NCBI GenBank assembly: GCA_900768525.1
Contig: CAAGDF010000041.1
Coordinates: 1-28,880, forward strand
Source: Clostridia bacterium
Lineage (GTDB): Bacteria; Bacillota; Clostridia; Christensenellales; Borkfalkiaceae
Reading direction: 5' to 3'
Length of the DNA stretch: 28,880 nucleotides
Both the position numbers and the translations under genes were made by a program. The notes under the pieces are model-generated. The model did no database searches, was not told the origin of the DNA, and worked only from the letters and a program-made list of their open reading frames with translations. Numbering within the stretch: position 1 is the stretch's first letter; the number at the start of each line of letters is the position of its first letter. This document shows positions 14,697-24,200 of this stretch, piece by piece.

Positions 14697-15014
14697 TTAT
14701 TAACCTCGCTTAAAAAGATTTCTTATTGTTACGGAAATATAGAATAGAGATTCTATTTGTCTTTTATGTTGTTTTGCGTTAATAATATTAAAATGCATAA
14801 AACCGGCAAATGCATTTCTTGTATAGGTTCATTTACATTATAACACTTTTTTTAAAGATTATCAAGAGTTAATACTTTTACTTTTTGACTATTTTTAGCG
14901 AATTGAGGTACGATTGAACATAGACTGCTACTAATTATTATGCGATTTTGAAATTTGATTGGGAGAATATAGAATCTAAAATTAATGAGTTGTTTAATAA
15001 TATAAATCAAAACT
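14697..15014. other. AT-rich intergenic part of the inserted module
   Basis: This is the promoter side of the AlbA_2 gene plus a short leftover reading frame at 14924-15016. Base composition is strikingly AT-rich compared with the genes around it. No complete gene or transposase was seen. Confidence 0.55.
14739..14756. promoter_or_regulatory. Perfect inverted repeat upstream of the AlbA_2 gene
   Basis: ATAGAAT and ATTCTAT are separated by AGAG, about 43 bp upstream of the start codon. The size and symmetry fit a dimeric regulator's operator, possibly autoregulation by the winged helix of the same gene. A related ATATAGAATCT occurs at 14967-14977. Confidence 0.4.
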
Positions 15015-15016
15015 AA
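14924..15016 (+). pseudogene. Possible C-terminal gene fragment
   Basis: A plus-strand frame after a TAG at 14921 reads TATNYYAILKFDWENIESK and continues with INELFNNINQN to a TAA at 15014-15016. The last 20 residues look like an amphipathic helix, as at a protein's end. The stop codon abuts the right 62-bp repeat, whose hairpin would be its terminator. It has no start codon and may be the stump of a gene whose front was lost when the AlbA_2 gene arrived. The family is unknown and chance is possible. Confidence 0.3.
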
Positions 15017-15076
15017 ACAAAAACGACCTGTAAACGCGAAAAAGTGCGCCTATAGGTCGTTTTTTAATATTTTTGG
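15015..15076 (+). repeat. Right copy of the 62-bp direct repeat (terminator hairpin)
   Basis: It is identical to 13257-13318 except G-to-A at 15034 and C-to-T at 15070, at a constant offset of 1758 bases. It keeps the long hairpin, the CTATAGGTCG part of the dispersed element and the T tract. Confidence 0.9.
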
Positions 15077-15135
15077 GGTGGCAACTAAATAAGTGCCGCA
15101 ACTAACAAATAAAAACAACAAGCCAAATTACATCA

Positions 15136-15177
15136 ATAAAAAACTTGTGCGCTGCGGGTAAAGCCGAACGCACAAGT
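15136..15177 (-). terminator. Terminator of the phosphofructokinase genes
   Basis: ACTTGTGCG (15143-15151) pairs perfectly with CGCACAAGT (15169-15177). On the minus strand the stem is followed by TTTTTTATTG. It lies about 20 bp after the pfp stop codon. Confidence 0.85.
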
Positions 15178-15196
15178 AATTTTTTAATCAAGGTAA

Positions 15197-16438
15197 TTAT
15201 TTAACCAAAACTTTTTTAAGATGAGCGAATCTGGGCAGTCCGTCTTCGAGCGGAGCTTTGCAATCGCCTTGAATAAGGGGCAGTGCGTATTTAACGTACT
15301 CATCGGAAATGTAAGTTCCGTTGTTGGTGATCCAATTTAAAGGAACGGTCTTTTCGGTGTTTGCCGCAAGTTCGAGGGGAAGCAGTCTGTATTCGCATTT
15401 ATATGCTTCACCGGGCTGTCTTTCATAGCAAACCATCTTGTCGGTTTCGCCGTTGACCGCAGCCTTAACTGCCTGACGACCTGCTTCGAACGTTTCTTCA
15501 ACGTCAACCTTGCTCGCGAGGTGCGCGCCGCATCTCTGCATAAGGCTGAGTTCGATTCCGCGGGTTTTAAAGCCGGTCTTTTCTTTAATTATATTGGCAA
15601 GGGTAGTTGCAACGCCGCCGAGCTGAGCGTGACCGAAACTGTCGCGCGCGCCCTTGGAAACGAGTTCGCAAATGAGTTCGCCGTTCTTATCGTGAATACC
15701 TTCCGAAACGACGGCAATACATTTATTGTTGTTCTTTGCGCAAACGTTCTTAACGTCCTCGATGAACTTATCGACGTCGAAAGCAACTTCGGGCAGATAA
15801 ATAAGGTCTGCGCCGAGCCCCTTATAGCCGGCTAAAGCTGCAGCAGCGGTAAGCCAACCTGCGTTTCTGCCCATGCATTCGATAACGCATACCATCGGCG
15901 TGTCGTAAACCTTAGCGTCAAGGTTAACTTCCATAATAGTTGTAGCAATGTATTTTGCAGCGGAAGCATATCCGGGGCAGTGGTCGGTGCCGTACAAATC
16001 ATTATCGATGGTCTTAGGAACGCCGATTACGTTGCAATCCCAACCGGATTTCTGCATATATTTGGAAATTTTATTGCAGGTATCCATACTGTCGTTTCCT
16101 CCGTTATAGAAGAAATAACGAACGTTGTATTTTTTGAATACTTCAACTATTCTCTTGTAATCGGTATCGTCAACCGAAGCGTCTTTGAGTTTGTATCTTA
16201 CCGAACCCAAAGCGGACGACGGCGTATATTTCAAAAGTTCAAGTTCTTTGCGATCTTCTTTGCCGATATCGTAAAACTGTTCGTTAAGAACGCCTTTAAT
16301 ACCGTTCGCAGCACCGTAAACAGCTGTGATGTTTGCCTGATCGAGTGCTTCAAGGAACACGCCTGCAGCACTTGCGTTGATGACCGATGTAGGTCCGCCG
16401 GACTGTGCAAACATGCACGCGCCAACTAAGTTTTTCAT
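15197..16438 (-). CDS. pfp: PPi-dependent phosphofructokinase
   Basis: The 413-residue protein is a diphosphate-fructose-6-phosphate 1-phosphotransferase, which makes fructose 1,6-bisphosphate reversibly using pyrophosphate. Signatures are QSGGPTSVINASAAG near the N terminus, GGNDS at res. 113-117 and PKTIDND at 141-147. In ATP-dependent enzymes the corresponding positions read GGDGS and PGTIDND. The Asp in GGND and the Lys in PKTIDND mark PPi use. Substrate-side motifs follow (VIECMGRNAGWLTAAAAL, RGIELSLMQRCGAHLAS). CGGAGGAA precedes the ATG. It lies 152 bp downstream of the ATP-dependent pfkA on the same strand, an arrangement that gives the cell both a reversible and an irreversible step. 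Confidence 0.93.
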   Translation of the reverse strand: MKNLVGACMFAQSGGPTSVINASAAGVFLEALDQANITAVYGAANGIKGVLNEQFYDIGKEDRKELELLKYTPSSALGSVRYKLKDASVDDTDYKRIVEVFKKYNVRYFFYNGGNDSMDTCNKISKYMQKSGWDCNVIGVPKTIDNDLYGTDHCPGYASAAKYIATTIMEVNLDAKVYDTPMVCVIECMGRNAGWLTAAAALAGYKGLGADLIYLPEVAFDVDKFIEDVKNVCAKNNNKCIAVVSEGIHDKNGELICELVSKGARDSFGHAQLGGVATTLANIIKEKTGFKTRGIELSLMQRCGAHLASKVDVEETFEAGRQAVKAAVNGETDKMVCYERQPGEAYKCEYRLLPLELAANTEKTVPLNWITNNGTYISDEYVKYALPLIQGDCKAPLEDGLPRFAHLKKVLVK

Positions 16439-16484
16439 AATGGTTTCCTCCGTGGAATTGCTTTATATAATTTACTAAAAAATT

Positions 16485-16529
16485 GGTCTATAGGTCGATT
16501 ATCGCATAGTTTTGCTTGCGATAACTATG
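16485..16529. repeat. Dispersed element copy with two competing hairpins between pfkA and pfp
   Basis: The element copy is at 16485-16505. TTATCGC (16499-16505) can pair with GCGATAA (16518-16524), and CATAGTT (16505-16511) with AACTATG (16523-16529). The arms interleave, so they are either alternatives or a pseudoknot. On the transcribed minus strand this lies after pfkA and about 50 bases before pfp, ending in AATTTTTTAG. It may reduce or regulate read-through into pfp. Confidence 0.6.
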
Positions 16530-16590
16530 TTTTCGGTCGAATTTTGTGCCGCCGAACTTCGCTTAATTATGCCATGCAAGGGTAACCCGC

Positions 16591-17553
16591 TTACAAACTT
16601 AAAACGTGAGCGATTTCGTAAAGTTCTTTATCGAAAGTTCTCGGCATATCGAGCGCTTCGGTAATGTCGCAATCGACGATCTGATTGTCTTTCACGCCGA
16701 TAACTCTGTTGGTTTTCTTTGCAAGAATAAGGTCGATTGCGCGAACGGCGAACTTGGCAGCGAGCACTCGATCCGCCATAGTGGGCGATCCGCCGCGCTG
16801 AATATGCCCGAGCGTAGTTGTTTTAACCGAAATACCCGTTTTTTCTTTAATACGCGCGCAAATATCATCCTTATTGCCTGCGCCTTCGGCAAGAATAATC
16901 ATGTTAGAGGTTTTTCCGCGCTTCTGGCTGAAACGAATGGATGCCGCGATTTCGTCGATGTCATAGGGAACTTCGGGTACAAGAACGTATTCCGCGCCGC
17001 CCGAAACGGCAGCGTACAAAGCTATATCGCCGCAGTTGCGCCCCATAACTTCGAGCAAACTCACGCGGTCGTGCGAACCCATCGTATCGCGCAGGGCGTT
17101 CATCGCCCAAAGCACGGTGTTGACAGAGGTGTCGAATCCGAGGGTATAATCGGTATATGCAAGGTCGTTGTCAATCGTTCCCGGGATACCCACAACGTTA
17201 ATGCCGCAGTTGTCCGACAAAGCGCGCGCCCCGCGGAACGAACCGTCGCCGCCGATAACCACAAGGCTGTCTATTCCGTAAGCGCGGAGGGTTTCCGCCG
17301 CTTGTTTCTGATATTCCACGTCGACGAATTCGGGGCAACGGGCGGTGTGCAAAATCGTGCCGCCGCGCTGAATTATATCCGAAACCGATCTGCTGGACAT
17401 AAGCGTGAGGTCGTTATCTATAAGACCTTTATACCCGCGTTCGACGCCGTAAACGTCCATATCTTTATAAATCGCATACCTTACGCAGGCACGAATGCAA
17501 GCGTTCATTCCCGGCGAATCTCCGCCGCTTGTCAATATTGCTATTTTAGGCAT
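16591..17553 (-). CDS. pfkA: ATP-dependent 6-phosphofructokinase
   Basis: The 320-residue protein is a bacterial PfkA-type enzyme with the usual length. It starts KIAILTSGGDSPGMNACIRA, has GGDGSFRGA at res. 101-109 with the Gly that allows ATP, PGTIDNDLAYTDYTLGFDTSVN at 124-145 (the catalytic Asp in TIDND), and EVMGRNCGDIALYAAVSGGAEY. Glycolytic ATP-dependent phosphorylation of fructose 6-phosphate is expected. GGGAGG precedes the ATG. It is upstream of pfp on the same strand and transcribed divergently from addB. Confidence 0.95.
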   Translation of the reverse strand: MPKIAILTSGGDSPGMNACIRACVRYAIYKDMDVYGVERGYKGLIDNDLTLMSSRSVSDIIQRGGTILHTARCPEFVDVEYQKQAAETLRAYGIDSLVVIGGDGSFRGARALSDNCGINVVGIPGTIDNDLAYTDYTLGFDTSVNTVLWAMNALRDTMGSHDRVSLLEVMGRNCGDIALYAAVSGGAEYVLVPEVPYDIDEIAASIRFSQKRGKTSNMIILAEGAGNKDDICARIKEKTGISVKTTTLGHIQRGGSPTMADRVLAAKFAVRAIDLILAKKTNRVIGVKDNQIVDCDITEALDMPRTFDKELYEIAHVLSL

Positions 17554-17593
17554 TTTTAAGCCTCCCGTAAAAAAATCTCGTAATAAATTGCGG

Positions 17594-17627
17594 CAAGTTT
17601 TTTAACAAGTTTTTTAACAAGTTTTTG
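17594..17627. repeat. Tandem 12-bp repeats in the pfkA leader
   Basis: CAAGTTTTTTAA occurs at 17594 and 17606, with a partial third unit at 17618. On the minus strand it is an A-rich direct repeat (TTAAAAAACTTG) about 40-75 bases before the pfkA start codon, inside the transcribed leader. Confidence 0.6.
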
Positions 17628-17727
17628 TTCTTGATAAGTTTGTTCCGATTAAGCGCCGCCGAACGACGGGGCATATCCGAGCAAAGGTTTTCAGCCAAGG
17701 GTTATCCCGTCCGTTCATACATCTTTA

Positions 17728-17736
17728 ATTATAACA
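17728..17736 (-). promoter_or_regulatory. Extended -10 promoter candidate for pfkA
   Basis: On the minus strand TGTTATAAT (17736-17728) is an extended -10 element with a perfect TATAAT. No good -35 lies at the usual distance, as is typical for this promoter type. It would give a leader of about 170 bases. Confidence 0.5.
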
Positions 17737-17891
17737 AATAATCTTGCAAATATCTACCGTTTGCAACCTCTTTTCAAAATATTTTGCATATCGGAATGAC
17801 TGTATTGAAACACGCCTGCCTTTGCACGGAGCGTTCAAAAAAGTTTTTTGACACCGAATTTTTGCGATGCCCGAAATTTACGTTGTTTTGT

Positions 17892-17921
17892 TTGAAAAAA
17901 GGACGTTGTTTATGATATAAT
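17892..17921 (+). promoter_or_regulatory. Sigma-A-type promoter of addBA
   Basis: TTGAAA (17892-17897) and a perfect TATAAT (17916-17921) are 18 bases apart. The start would be near 17928, about 20 bases before the addB ATG, with GGCGGTG as the ribosome binding site. Confidence 0.7.
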
Positions 17922-17947
17922 CAAGAAAAACAATCGGCGGTGCATGA

Positions 17948-20900
17948 ATGAAAGTTTATACCGTTAACGCCACTTGCGAGCTTGCCGAACTTGCGGCAAA
18001 ACTCAGCGGCGGCGATCCGTTGCAAAAACGAATAATATTCTGCGAGGATAAATTTACCCTTGAACTGGAAATCGCTTTATCAAAAAGATACGGCGGAACT
18101 TTCGGCACGCGCGTTTTCTCGTTCAACAGGTTTATGCACAAATACCTGCCCGAAAGTTTCGAGGTTCTCTCGCCCGAAAGCGCGGCGCTTGTGGTAAAGC
18201 GTTTGTTGCTTGAAAACAAAGGTCGGCTGACATGCATAAAAAACGTATACGATCCCAACCTTGCGGGCGTAGTGTACGAGCTTATCGCACAACTGAAAAG
18301 CGCAAAGATTTGCCCCGAGGATCTTCGCCGCGCGGCGGAGGGCAGCAGCGGAATTCTTCGTCGCAAACTTGACGATATCTACGTAATTTTCGACGAGTAC
18401 GAAAAATTCGTTGCCGAAAACAAACTTACCGACGGCAACAATCGGCTGTCGAGATTGCCCGCGTTTTTTGCCGAGTGCGACGATATTAAGCAGTCGGACG
18501 TAATAGTTGCGGGTTTTCCGTCGCTCAACCGTACGCTGTGCGAAATATTCAAATCCTTGAATAAAAATGCGAAAAGCCTTACGTTCGCGCTCGTTGCGGG
18601 CGAGAATAAAGGCGTTTATACTAACGAAACTTTCGATTTTGCCATGCGTGAGTTTAATTGCGAACATATAGCGGTAAACGGCGACGAAACCCGCGCAAGG
18701 CTGCTTAATACTTTATATTCACCCGGCAAAAAAGGCAGTTTTTGCTCCGACGTGCATGTGTACCGCGCGCAAAATACTACCGAAGAGGTGGAGTACATTG
18801 CGCGGCTGATAGCAAGCGGAGTAAGAAACAACGAGGGTGCGGGGCGATTTTATAAAGATTACGCCGTCTGTACCGAGGACATATCGTCATATGCGCTTAC
18901 GATAAAACGTATTTTTGCCGATTACGGCATTCCGTTTTTTATAGATCAATCGGACGATTTGGGCAAGCATCCGCTCACCACGCTGGTCGGTGCGTATATC
19001 GACGTTCTGCGCCGCGGGTTTTCCATTGACGATTATTTGCGGTTTGTAAAAAATCCGCTCATTTGCGCGGACAAATCGCTGTCCGACGGCTTTGAAAATT
19101 ACGTATTAAAACATGCCATAGACCGTAAATCGATACATAAGAAGTTTGTTTGCGAGGAGGACGGCGTAGAAGATTTTGAAAAATTGCGCGCGTTTTCCGT
19201 CGCGTTATTCTCGCTCATGCCCGAGCGGGAAAAAGGCGGAGTCGTTTCCTTTTCGGGTGCCGTCCGCGCGATAGAAAATCTTTTAGAACAAATCGACGCG
19301 AAAAGCAGGCTTGAAGATCTCGGCGACGAACTGAAAAATATCGGCAGCGCGGGGCTTGCCGAATACAACGCGCAGGCGTACGATAAATTTTGCGGAGTGC
19401 TGACCGCTGCCGAAAAAATTCTCGGCGATAAACTTTTGCCGCTCGTCGAGGTCAAAAACGTTATCGTGTCGGGTATGACGGCGTGCAAAATTTCCATTAT
19501 TCAGGAGTATTCCGACTGTGTCTTTGTGGGCGATTTCCGTGCGGTCAAGTATAAAAAGTACCCGGTGTTGTTCGCTTTGGGGCTTAGCGACGGCGTTCCG
19601 TCCACCAAGTTCGACAGTGCGTTGCTATGCGACCGCGACATAGTCGGCATGGAGGCGTTCGACGTTTCCGTCGAGCCGAAAATAAAAGAGGTCAACCGCC
19701 GCAATCGCGAAAACGCGTGTATGGCGCTGGCTGCGTTTTCCAAACGTTTGTACTTATCGCGCGCGCTGCGTACCGCCGACGGCGAGGAGTGCAAAGGCTC
19801 GGAACTCATCGATTACGTTATCGCTGCGTTTTCCGACGAAAACGGCAAAACTGTCAAAATTGCCGATAAATTCAAAAACGCGCGCGCTGCCGAAAATATC
19901 GGCGGCGAAATCGGCAAGCGTTACAAGGCGTTGCCGTATATGACCGAGCGCAGTTCGGCGTTCGGCTTCGCGCGGGAAATTTCCGCATATAAAGAGGGCG
20001 AGCGCAATGAATTCACCGCGGCAAGCGCGTATTACGGCGTAATGAAAAACCGCGACCGCACTTTGCCCGACGGGTTATTGGGCGCGGTGAACAACGAAAT
20101 CGGTTATTATACCGATGGCGTAAACTATGCGCCGTCCGAAATTTCTGCAACCACGGTAGAGGGGTTTTTCGTTTGCCCGTACAAGAATTTTCTTTCGCGC
20201 GGCGTAAAACTAGGCATCCGCGAGGACGGTATGCGCGCTTACGTCATAGGTAATCTTATTCACGAGGCTGCGCAGGAGTTCACCGATACCGCCGATTATT
20301 CTGCGTCAAAAGAGAGCGCACGCGCGCTTGCCGAGGAGATTTTTGAAAAAGTCGCTTCGAAAGAGGAATACGCGCGCTACCGTTCGAGCGGTGCGGGCAA
20401 GGCGATTTTCGGTTTTTTAAAAAAGGAAACGGTGCGTTTTTGCCTTAACGTTTACGACGGTTGCAACAACTCGGCGTTTCGTCCCAGGTTTATAGAGATT
20501 GCGTTCGGCTACGGCGGCGACCGCCCGGCAATCGACGTGGATACCCGCTCGGGCAAGCGCAAAATAATCGGCAAAGCCGACCGAATAGACGTATTCGGCG
20601 ACAAAATGAGCATTATCGATTATAAAACGGGCGCGGTCAGCGGCAAGGACGAAGATTTGTATTCGGGTAAAAAGTTGCAGTTGTATCTCTACGCCAAGGC
20701 GTTTTCCGACGAGTATAAAACGGTGGGCGCGTATTATTTCCCGATTGCCGACGAGTTCGGCGAAACCGAAGAGGCGGTTATGACTATGAAAGGCAAAACG
20801 CTTGCCGACCTTGCGACTGCATCCGAAATAGATTTTACCATTACCGACGAAAACCGCACGGGCAAATACATATCCGCAAACCTTACAGAGAAAAAGGATG

Positions 20901-21214
20901 GAGGGTTCAGGTACGATTCCGCGCTGCTCACCCGTGCCGAGTTCGACGCTTATTTAGAGTACGCAACCGAGGTTGCCGCCGAAGGCATTGCCGAAATTAA
21001 TGAGGGCGTTATAATTCCTTCGCCCGACGGGCACGCCTGCGAATATTGCGAGTATCACGGGCTTTGCGGTTACGACGCTTCGCTTGACTGCCGCACGCGC
21101 GTGTTTAAAGACGGCATAACCAAAGAGGTAGTGCTCGGTGCGGTACAAAACGGCAACGCCGACGACGCAAACCGAACCGCCGTAAGCGGCAAAAATTCGG
21201 ATAAGGAGGAATAA
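17948..21214 (+). CDS. addB: ATP-dependent helicase/nuclease subunit B (AddB)
   Basis: AddB partners AddA in the AddAB complex, the Firmicute counterpart of RecBCD, which resects double-strand breaks for RecA-dependent repair. The 1088-residue protein has the C-terminal RecB-type nuclease domain, with GKADRIDVFGDKMSIIDYKTG at about res. 874-894 (catalytic Asp and Lys of DYK). The cysteines of the iron-sulphur staple are a single Cys at about 743 (CPYKNFL) and CEYCEYHGLC at about 1031-1040. The N-terminal Walker A motif found in some AddB proteins is not visible; the aligned stretch reads SGGDPLQKRII. AddB subunits are generally inactive as helicases, so this need not affect function. addA starts 4 bp after the stop. 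Confidence 0.93.
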   Translation: MKVYTVNATCELAELAAKLSGGDPLQKRIIFCEDKFTLELEIALSKRYGGTFGTRVFSFNRFMHKYLPESFEVLSPESAALVVKRLLLENKGRLTCIKNVYDPNLAGVVYELIAQLKSAKICPEDLRRAAEGSSGILRRKLDDIYVIFDEYEKFVAENKLTDGNNRLSRLPAFFAECDDIKQSDVIVAGFPSLNRTLCEIFKSLNKNAKSLTFALVAGENKGVYTNETFDFAMREFNCEHIAVNGDETRARLLNTLYSPGKKGSFCSDVHVYRAQNTTEEVEYIARLIASGVRNNEGAGRFYKDYAVCTEDISSYALTIKRIFADYGIPFFIDQSDDLGKHPLTTLVGAYIDVLRRGFSIDDYLRFVKNPLICADKSLSDGFENYVLKHAIDRKSIHKKFVCEEDGVEDFEKLRAFSVALFSLMPEREKGGVVSFSGAVRAIENLLEQIDAKSRLEDLGDELKNIGSAGLAEYNAQAYDKFCGVLTAAEKILGDKLLPLVEVKNVIVSGMTACKISIIQEYSDCVFVGDFRAVKYKKYPVLFALGLSDGVPSTKFDSALLCDRDIVGMEAFDVSVEPKIKEVNRRNRENACMALAAFSKRLYLSRALRTADGEECKGSELIDYVIAAFSDENGKTVKIADKFKNARAAENIGGEIGKRYKALPYMTERSSAFGFAREISAYKEGERNEFTAASAYYGVMKNRDRTLPDGLLGAVNNEIGYYTDGVNYAPSEISATTVEGFFVCPYKNFLSRGVKLGIREDGMRAYVIGNLIHEAAQEFTDTADYSASKESARALAEEIFEKVASKEEYARYRSSGAGKAIFGFLKKETVRFCLNVYDGCNNSAFRPRFIEIAFGYGGDRPAIDVDTRSGKRKIIGKADRIDVFGDKMSIIDYKTGAVSGKDEDLYSGKKLQLYLYAKAFSDEYKTVGAYYFPIADEFGETEEAVMTMKGKTLADLATASEIDFTITDENRTGKYISANLTEKKDGGFRYDSALLTRAEFDAYLEYATEVAAEGIAEINEGVIIPSPDGHACEYCEYHGLCGYDASLDCRTRVFKDGITKEVVLGAVQNGNADDANRTAVSGKNSDKEE

Positions 21215-21218
21215 GCCT

Positions 21219-24200
21219 ATGATGACGGAAAAACAGCAACAGGCGATAGATTTCGATAAAGGCAATTTGCTTGTTTCGGCATCCGCGGGCAGCGGGAAAA
21301 CATGCGTAATGGTCAACCGAATTTTGCGGCTTATTCTTGACGGCAAGGCTAACGTGGACGAGATACTTTGCGTAACGTTCACCGTGCTTGCCGCTACCGA
21401 GATGAAACAAAAAATTGCGAGCGCCATTACCGCAAGAATGGAGGTTGCGGGGGAGGAGGAAAAACTTCGGCTTGCCAAACAACTCGACTTGCTGCCTATG
21501 GCGAACATATCCACAGTGCATGCGTTCTGCAAGAATTTAATCAAGGAATTTTTCTATATAGCGGGGGTGGATCCGTCTTTCTCGGTGGTAAGCGACGCGG
21601 AGCGCGAAAGGCTTATTAAACGTGCTATAGACGGGTATTTTGACGATTTGTACGATAGCGAAAGCGAAATATTGACCACGCTTTTGCCCGTGTTTTACAA
21701 AAAACGCACGGACGGCAATTTGAAGGAAAAAATCAAAGAGGTGTACAAGGTCATAATGACCGAAGTCGATCCCTTTGCCGTGCTCGACAACGGCGAATTT
21801 TATTATACCGAACGCGGTATTGACTTCATTTATGCCGAGCTTAAAAACGAACTTGCGGACGAAATAAGAGCGTTTGCAAGTTACGTCGAAGCATCGTCCG
21901 CAATCTTCGTCGGTTATTCCGATTTTGAGAATTACATTGCGCAAATGCTCAACGGCTTGAATTATGCCGCCGACGGCGAGTCTTGCGCCGATATTACGAT
22001 AAGGCTTTCCGAGCTGAAACTGCGCCGACCTTCAAAGAAAAAAACTACGGACGAAAAAATTCTGCAAGCCGAAGCCGCGCTCGAAAAAGTCGCTAAAAAA
22101 TATCAGGAATTCCGCACGAAAAAGTTAAAAGAATACGATTTAAACGATATCGATTGCGAAAAAGCATACGCCGAGGACTGTTCAAAAGTCTACCGCGCTT
22201 TCGTGGCAGCGGTAAAGGGCTTTGCCGCTGCGTTTGCCGAGGTTAAGCGCGACGAAAACTGTATAGATTTTTCCGATTTCGAGCATTTTGCCGTTAAAAT
22301 TTTGCAAAACGATGCCGTGCGCGCCGAGGTGCGTTCACGGTTTAGGTACGTTTTTACCGACGAATATCAGGATACGAGCGGCGTGCAGGAGTACATTCTT
22401 TCGGCTGTTTCCGACAATAATTTGTTTATGGTGGGCGACGTAAAGCAAAATATTTATGATTTCCGCGGGTGCAATCCGACTATTTTTGCGGGTAAACGTG
22501 CTCATTTTGAAAAATACGGCGACGGCACGGTTATCGACCTCGATAAGAATTTCAGGAGCACAAACGCCGTGATTTCGGCGGTTAACCGTGTTTTTTCGGG
22601 CAGCATGACGGTAAAATGCGGAAACGTCGATTACGAGGCTAACCCCATGATTTTTGGTGCAGATTACCCTGCGGACGACGGTATTGCCGAACTGCATCTC
22701 GTAAAAAAGAACGCTGCCGAAAACAATTTACCGAGCGGCGTTTACGGGGTTGTAAAGCATCTTGAAAAGATGAACGACGGCGGATTTTTTGCTGAGGGCG
22801 CATATATTGCCGAACTTGTCGGAGATTTATACGGCAAGGAAATTTACGTAGGCAAAAACGGCGAAAAACGCAAAATCGAGTTTAAAGATATCGCCGTGCT
22901 GCTGCGTAACGCCAATGCCGTGGGCGACGCCTACGCCAAAGAACTTATCGCGGCGGGTATACCCGTTTCGGCGAATTCCAAAAACAGCATAGGAGAATAT
23001 GCGGAAATTGCCTTTCTGATCGATCTTTTAAAGCTGATAGGGTGTTTCAATCTGGATATTCCGCTTGCCTCGGTGCTTAAAAGTCCTGTCGGCGGAATAA
23101 GCGACGCCGAGTTGTTTGCAATAAGAAAGTTTACTCCTAAGGGCAGTTTTGTGGACGCGTACAGGGCATACGTTCGCGAAAAGACCGACGATCTTGCCGA
23201 AAAACTTAAAAAATTCGACGGATATATGACTAAAGTCAGGTTGATGGCGGAGTTTATGCCTTGCGACGAATTGTTGTCCATGATAATCCGCGAAAAGCAA
23301 ATCGACGTCGGCTTGCTCGCGTCGCGCATGGGCGAGTTTAAAATGAACAGGGTAAATGCGTTTATCCATGCCGCAGGCAGCAAAAAGCAAACGGTGGACG
23401 AGTTTTTGGCGGGTATAGACGAAACCGTCAAACAGCTTACTATCGCTTACGACGACGAAAACGCCGTAAAAATAATGAGCGTTCACGCCTCGAAGGGGCT
23501 TGAATACCCCGTTGTTATCTGCGCGGGCGCGCTGAAAGCGTATAACGATCGCGATAAAAGCGGTAATTTTATTTACGACCGCTCGTACGGCATAGCGATC
23601 GCGCATTACGATCTTGCCAAAATGATAGTGGATAAAACCGCGTTTTTAATGTTTTTGCGCAAAAAACTCTTAAAACGCTCACGCGAAGAGGAAATGCGTA
23701 TTTTGTACGTTGCTTTGACGCGTGCGCGCAACTATTTGTACGTTGTCGGCGAGTATTCGGGTAGTTGCCCCGAGTGCAAAATCGGGCATTTCGAGGGCGA
23801 TATTTATTCGGTTCGCCGTCCGTTCGATTTCTTTTCAAGCGGCGATTTGCCTTTAACCGACAAGGGCGAACTGACCGAGCGCGAGCAAAGCGAAAGGCAG
23901 GTAAGGCAGGTGCTGATAAGCGATTACGACAAAGAACTTGCCGAAATTATCGCGCAAAATCTTGATTTTTTATACGTCAGCGACGAGGGCGGTTTATCGG
24001 TCAAGCGTTCGGTTACCTCTGCCGTTCATTTTGACGAGGAAGACGCCCCCGCGTACGAAAAAGCACCCATTTTTGCCGATGAACCTTTACCGTTCGATGA
24101 ATCTTTACCGTTCGACGAACTGCCTGATGACGAAAACAAAGATGTTCAGGCTAAGCCGATCGATACGTTTGCGCCGGATAGCGCAAAAGAAAAATCGGTT

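Larger units (their letters stand above)
17554..17947. other. Divergent intergenic region between pfkA and addB
   Basis: No gene is visible. It contains three tandem 12-bp units near pfkA (17594-17627), an extended -10 promoter for pfkA on the minus strand, a TCAAAAAA/TTTTTTGA inverted repeat (17835-17851), and a promoter for addB. Confidence 0.6.

Noticed and set aside
16606..17559. Plus-strand frame of 317 codons opposite pfkA
   Set aside because: The minus strand carries complete phosphofructokinase motifs; the plus frame shows no family features.
18080..18667. Minus-strand frame inside addB
   Set aside because: It is a shadow of addB, without start signals.
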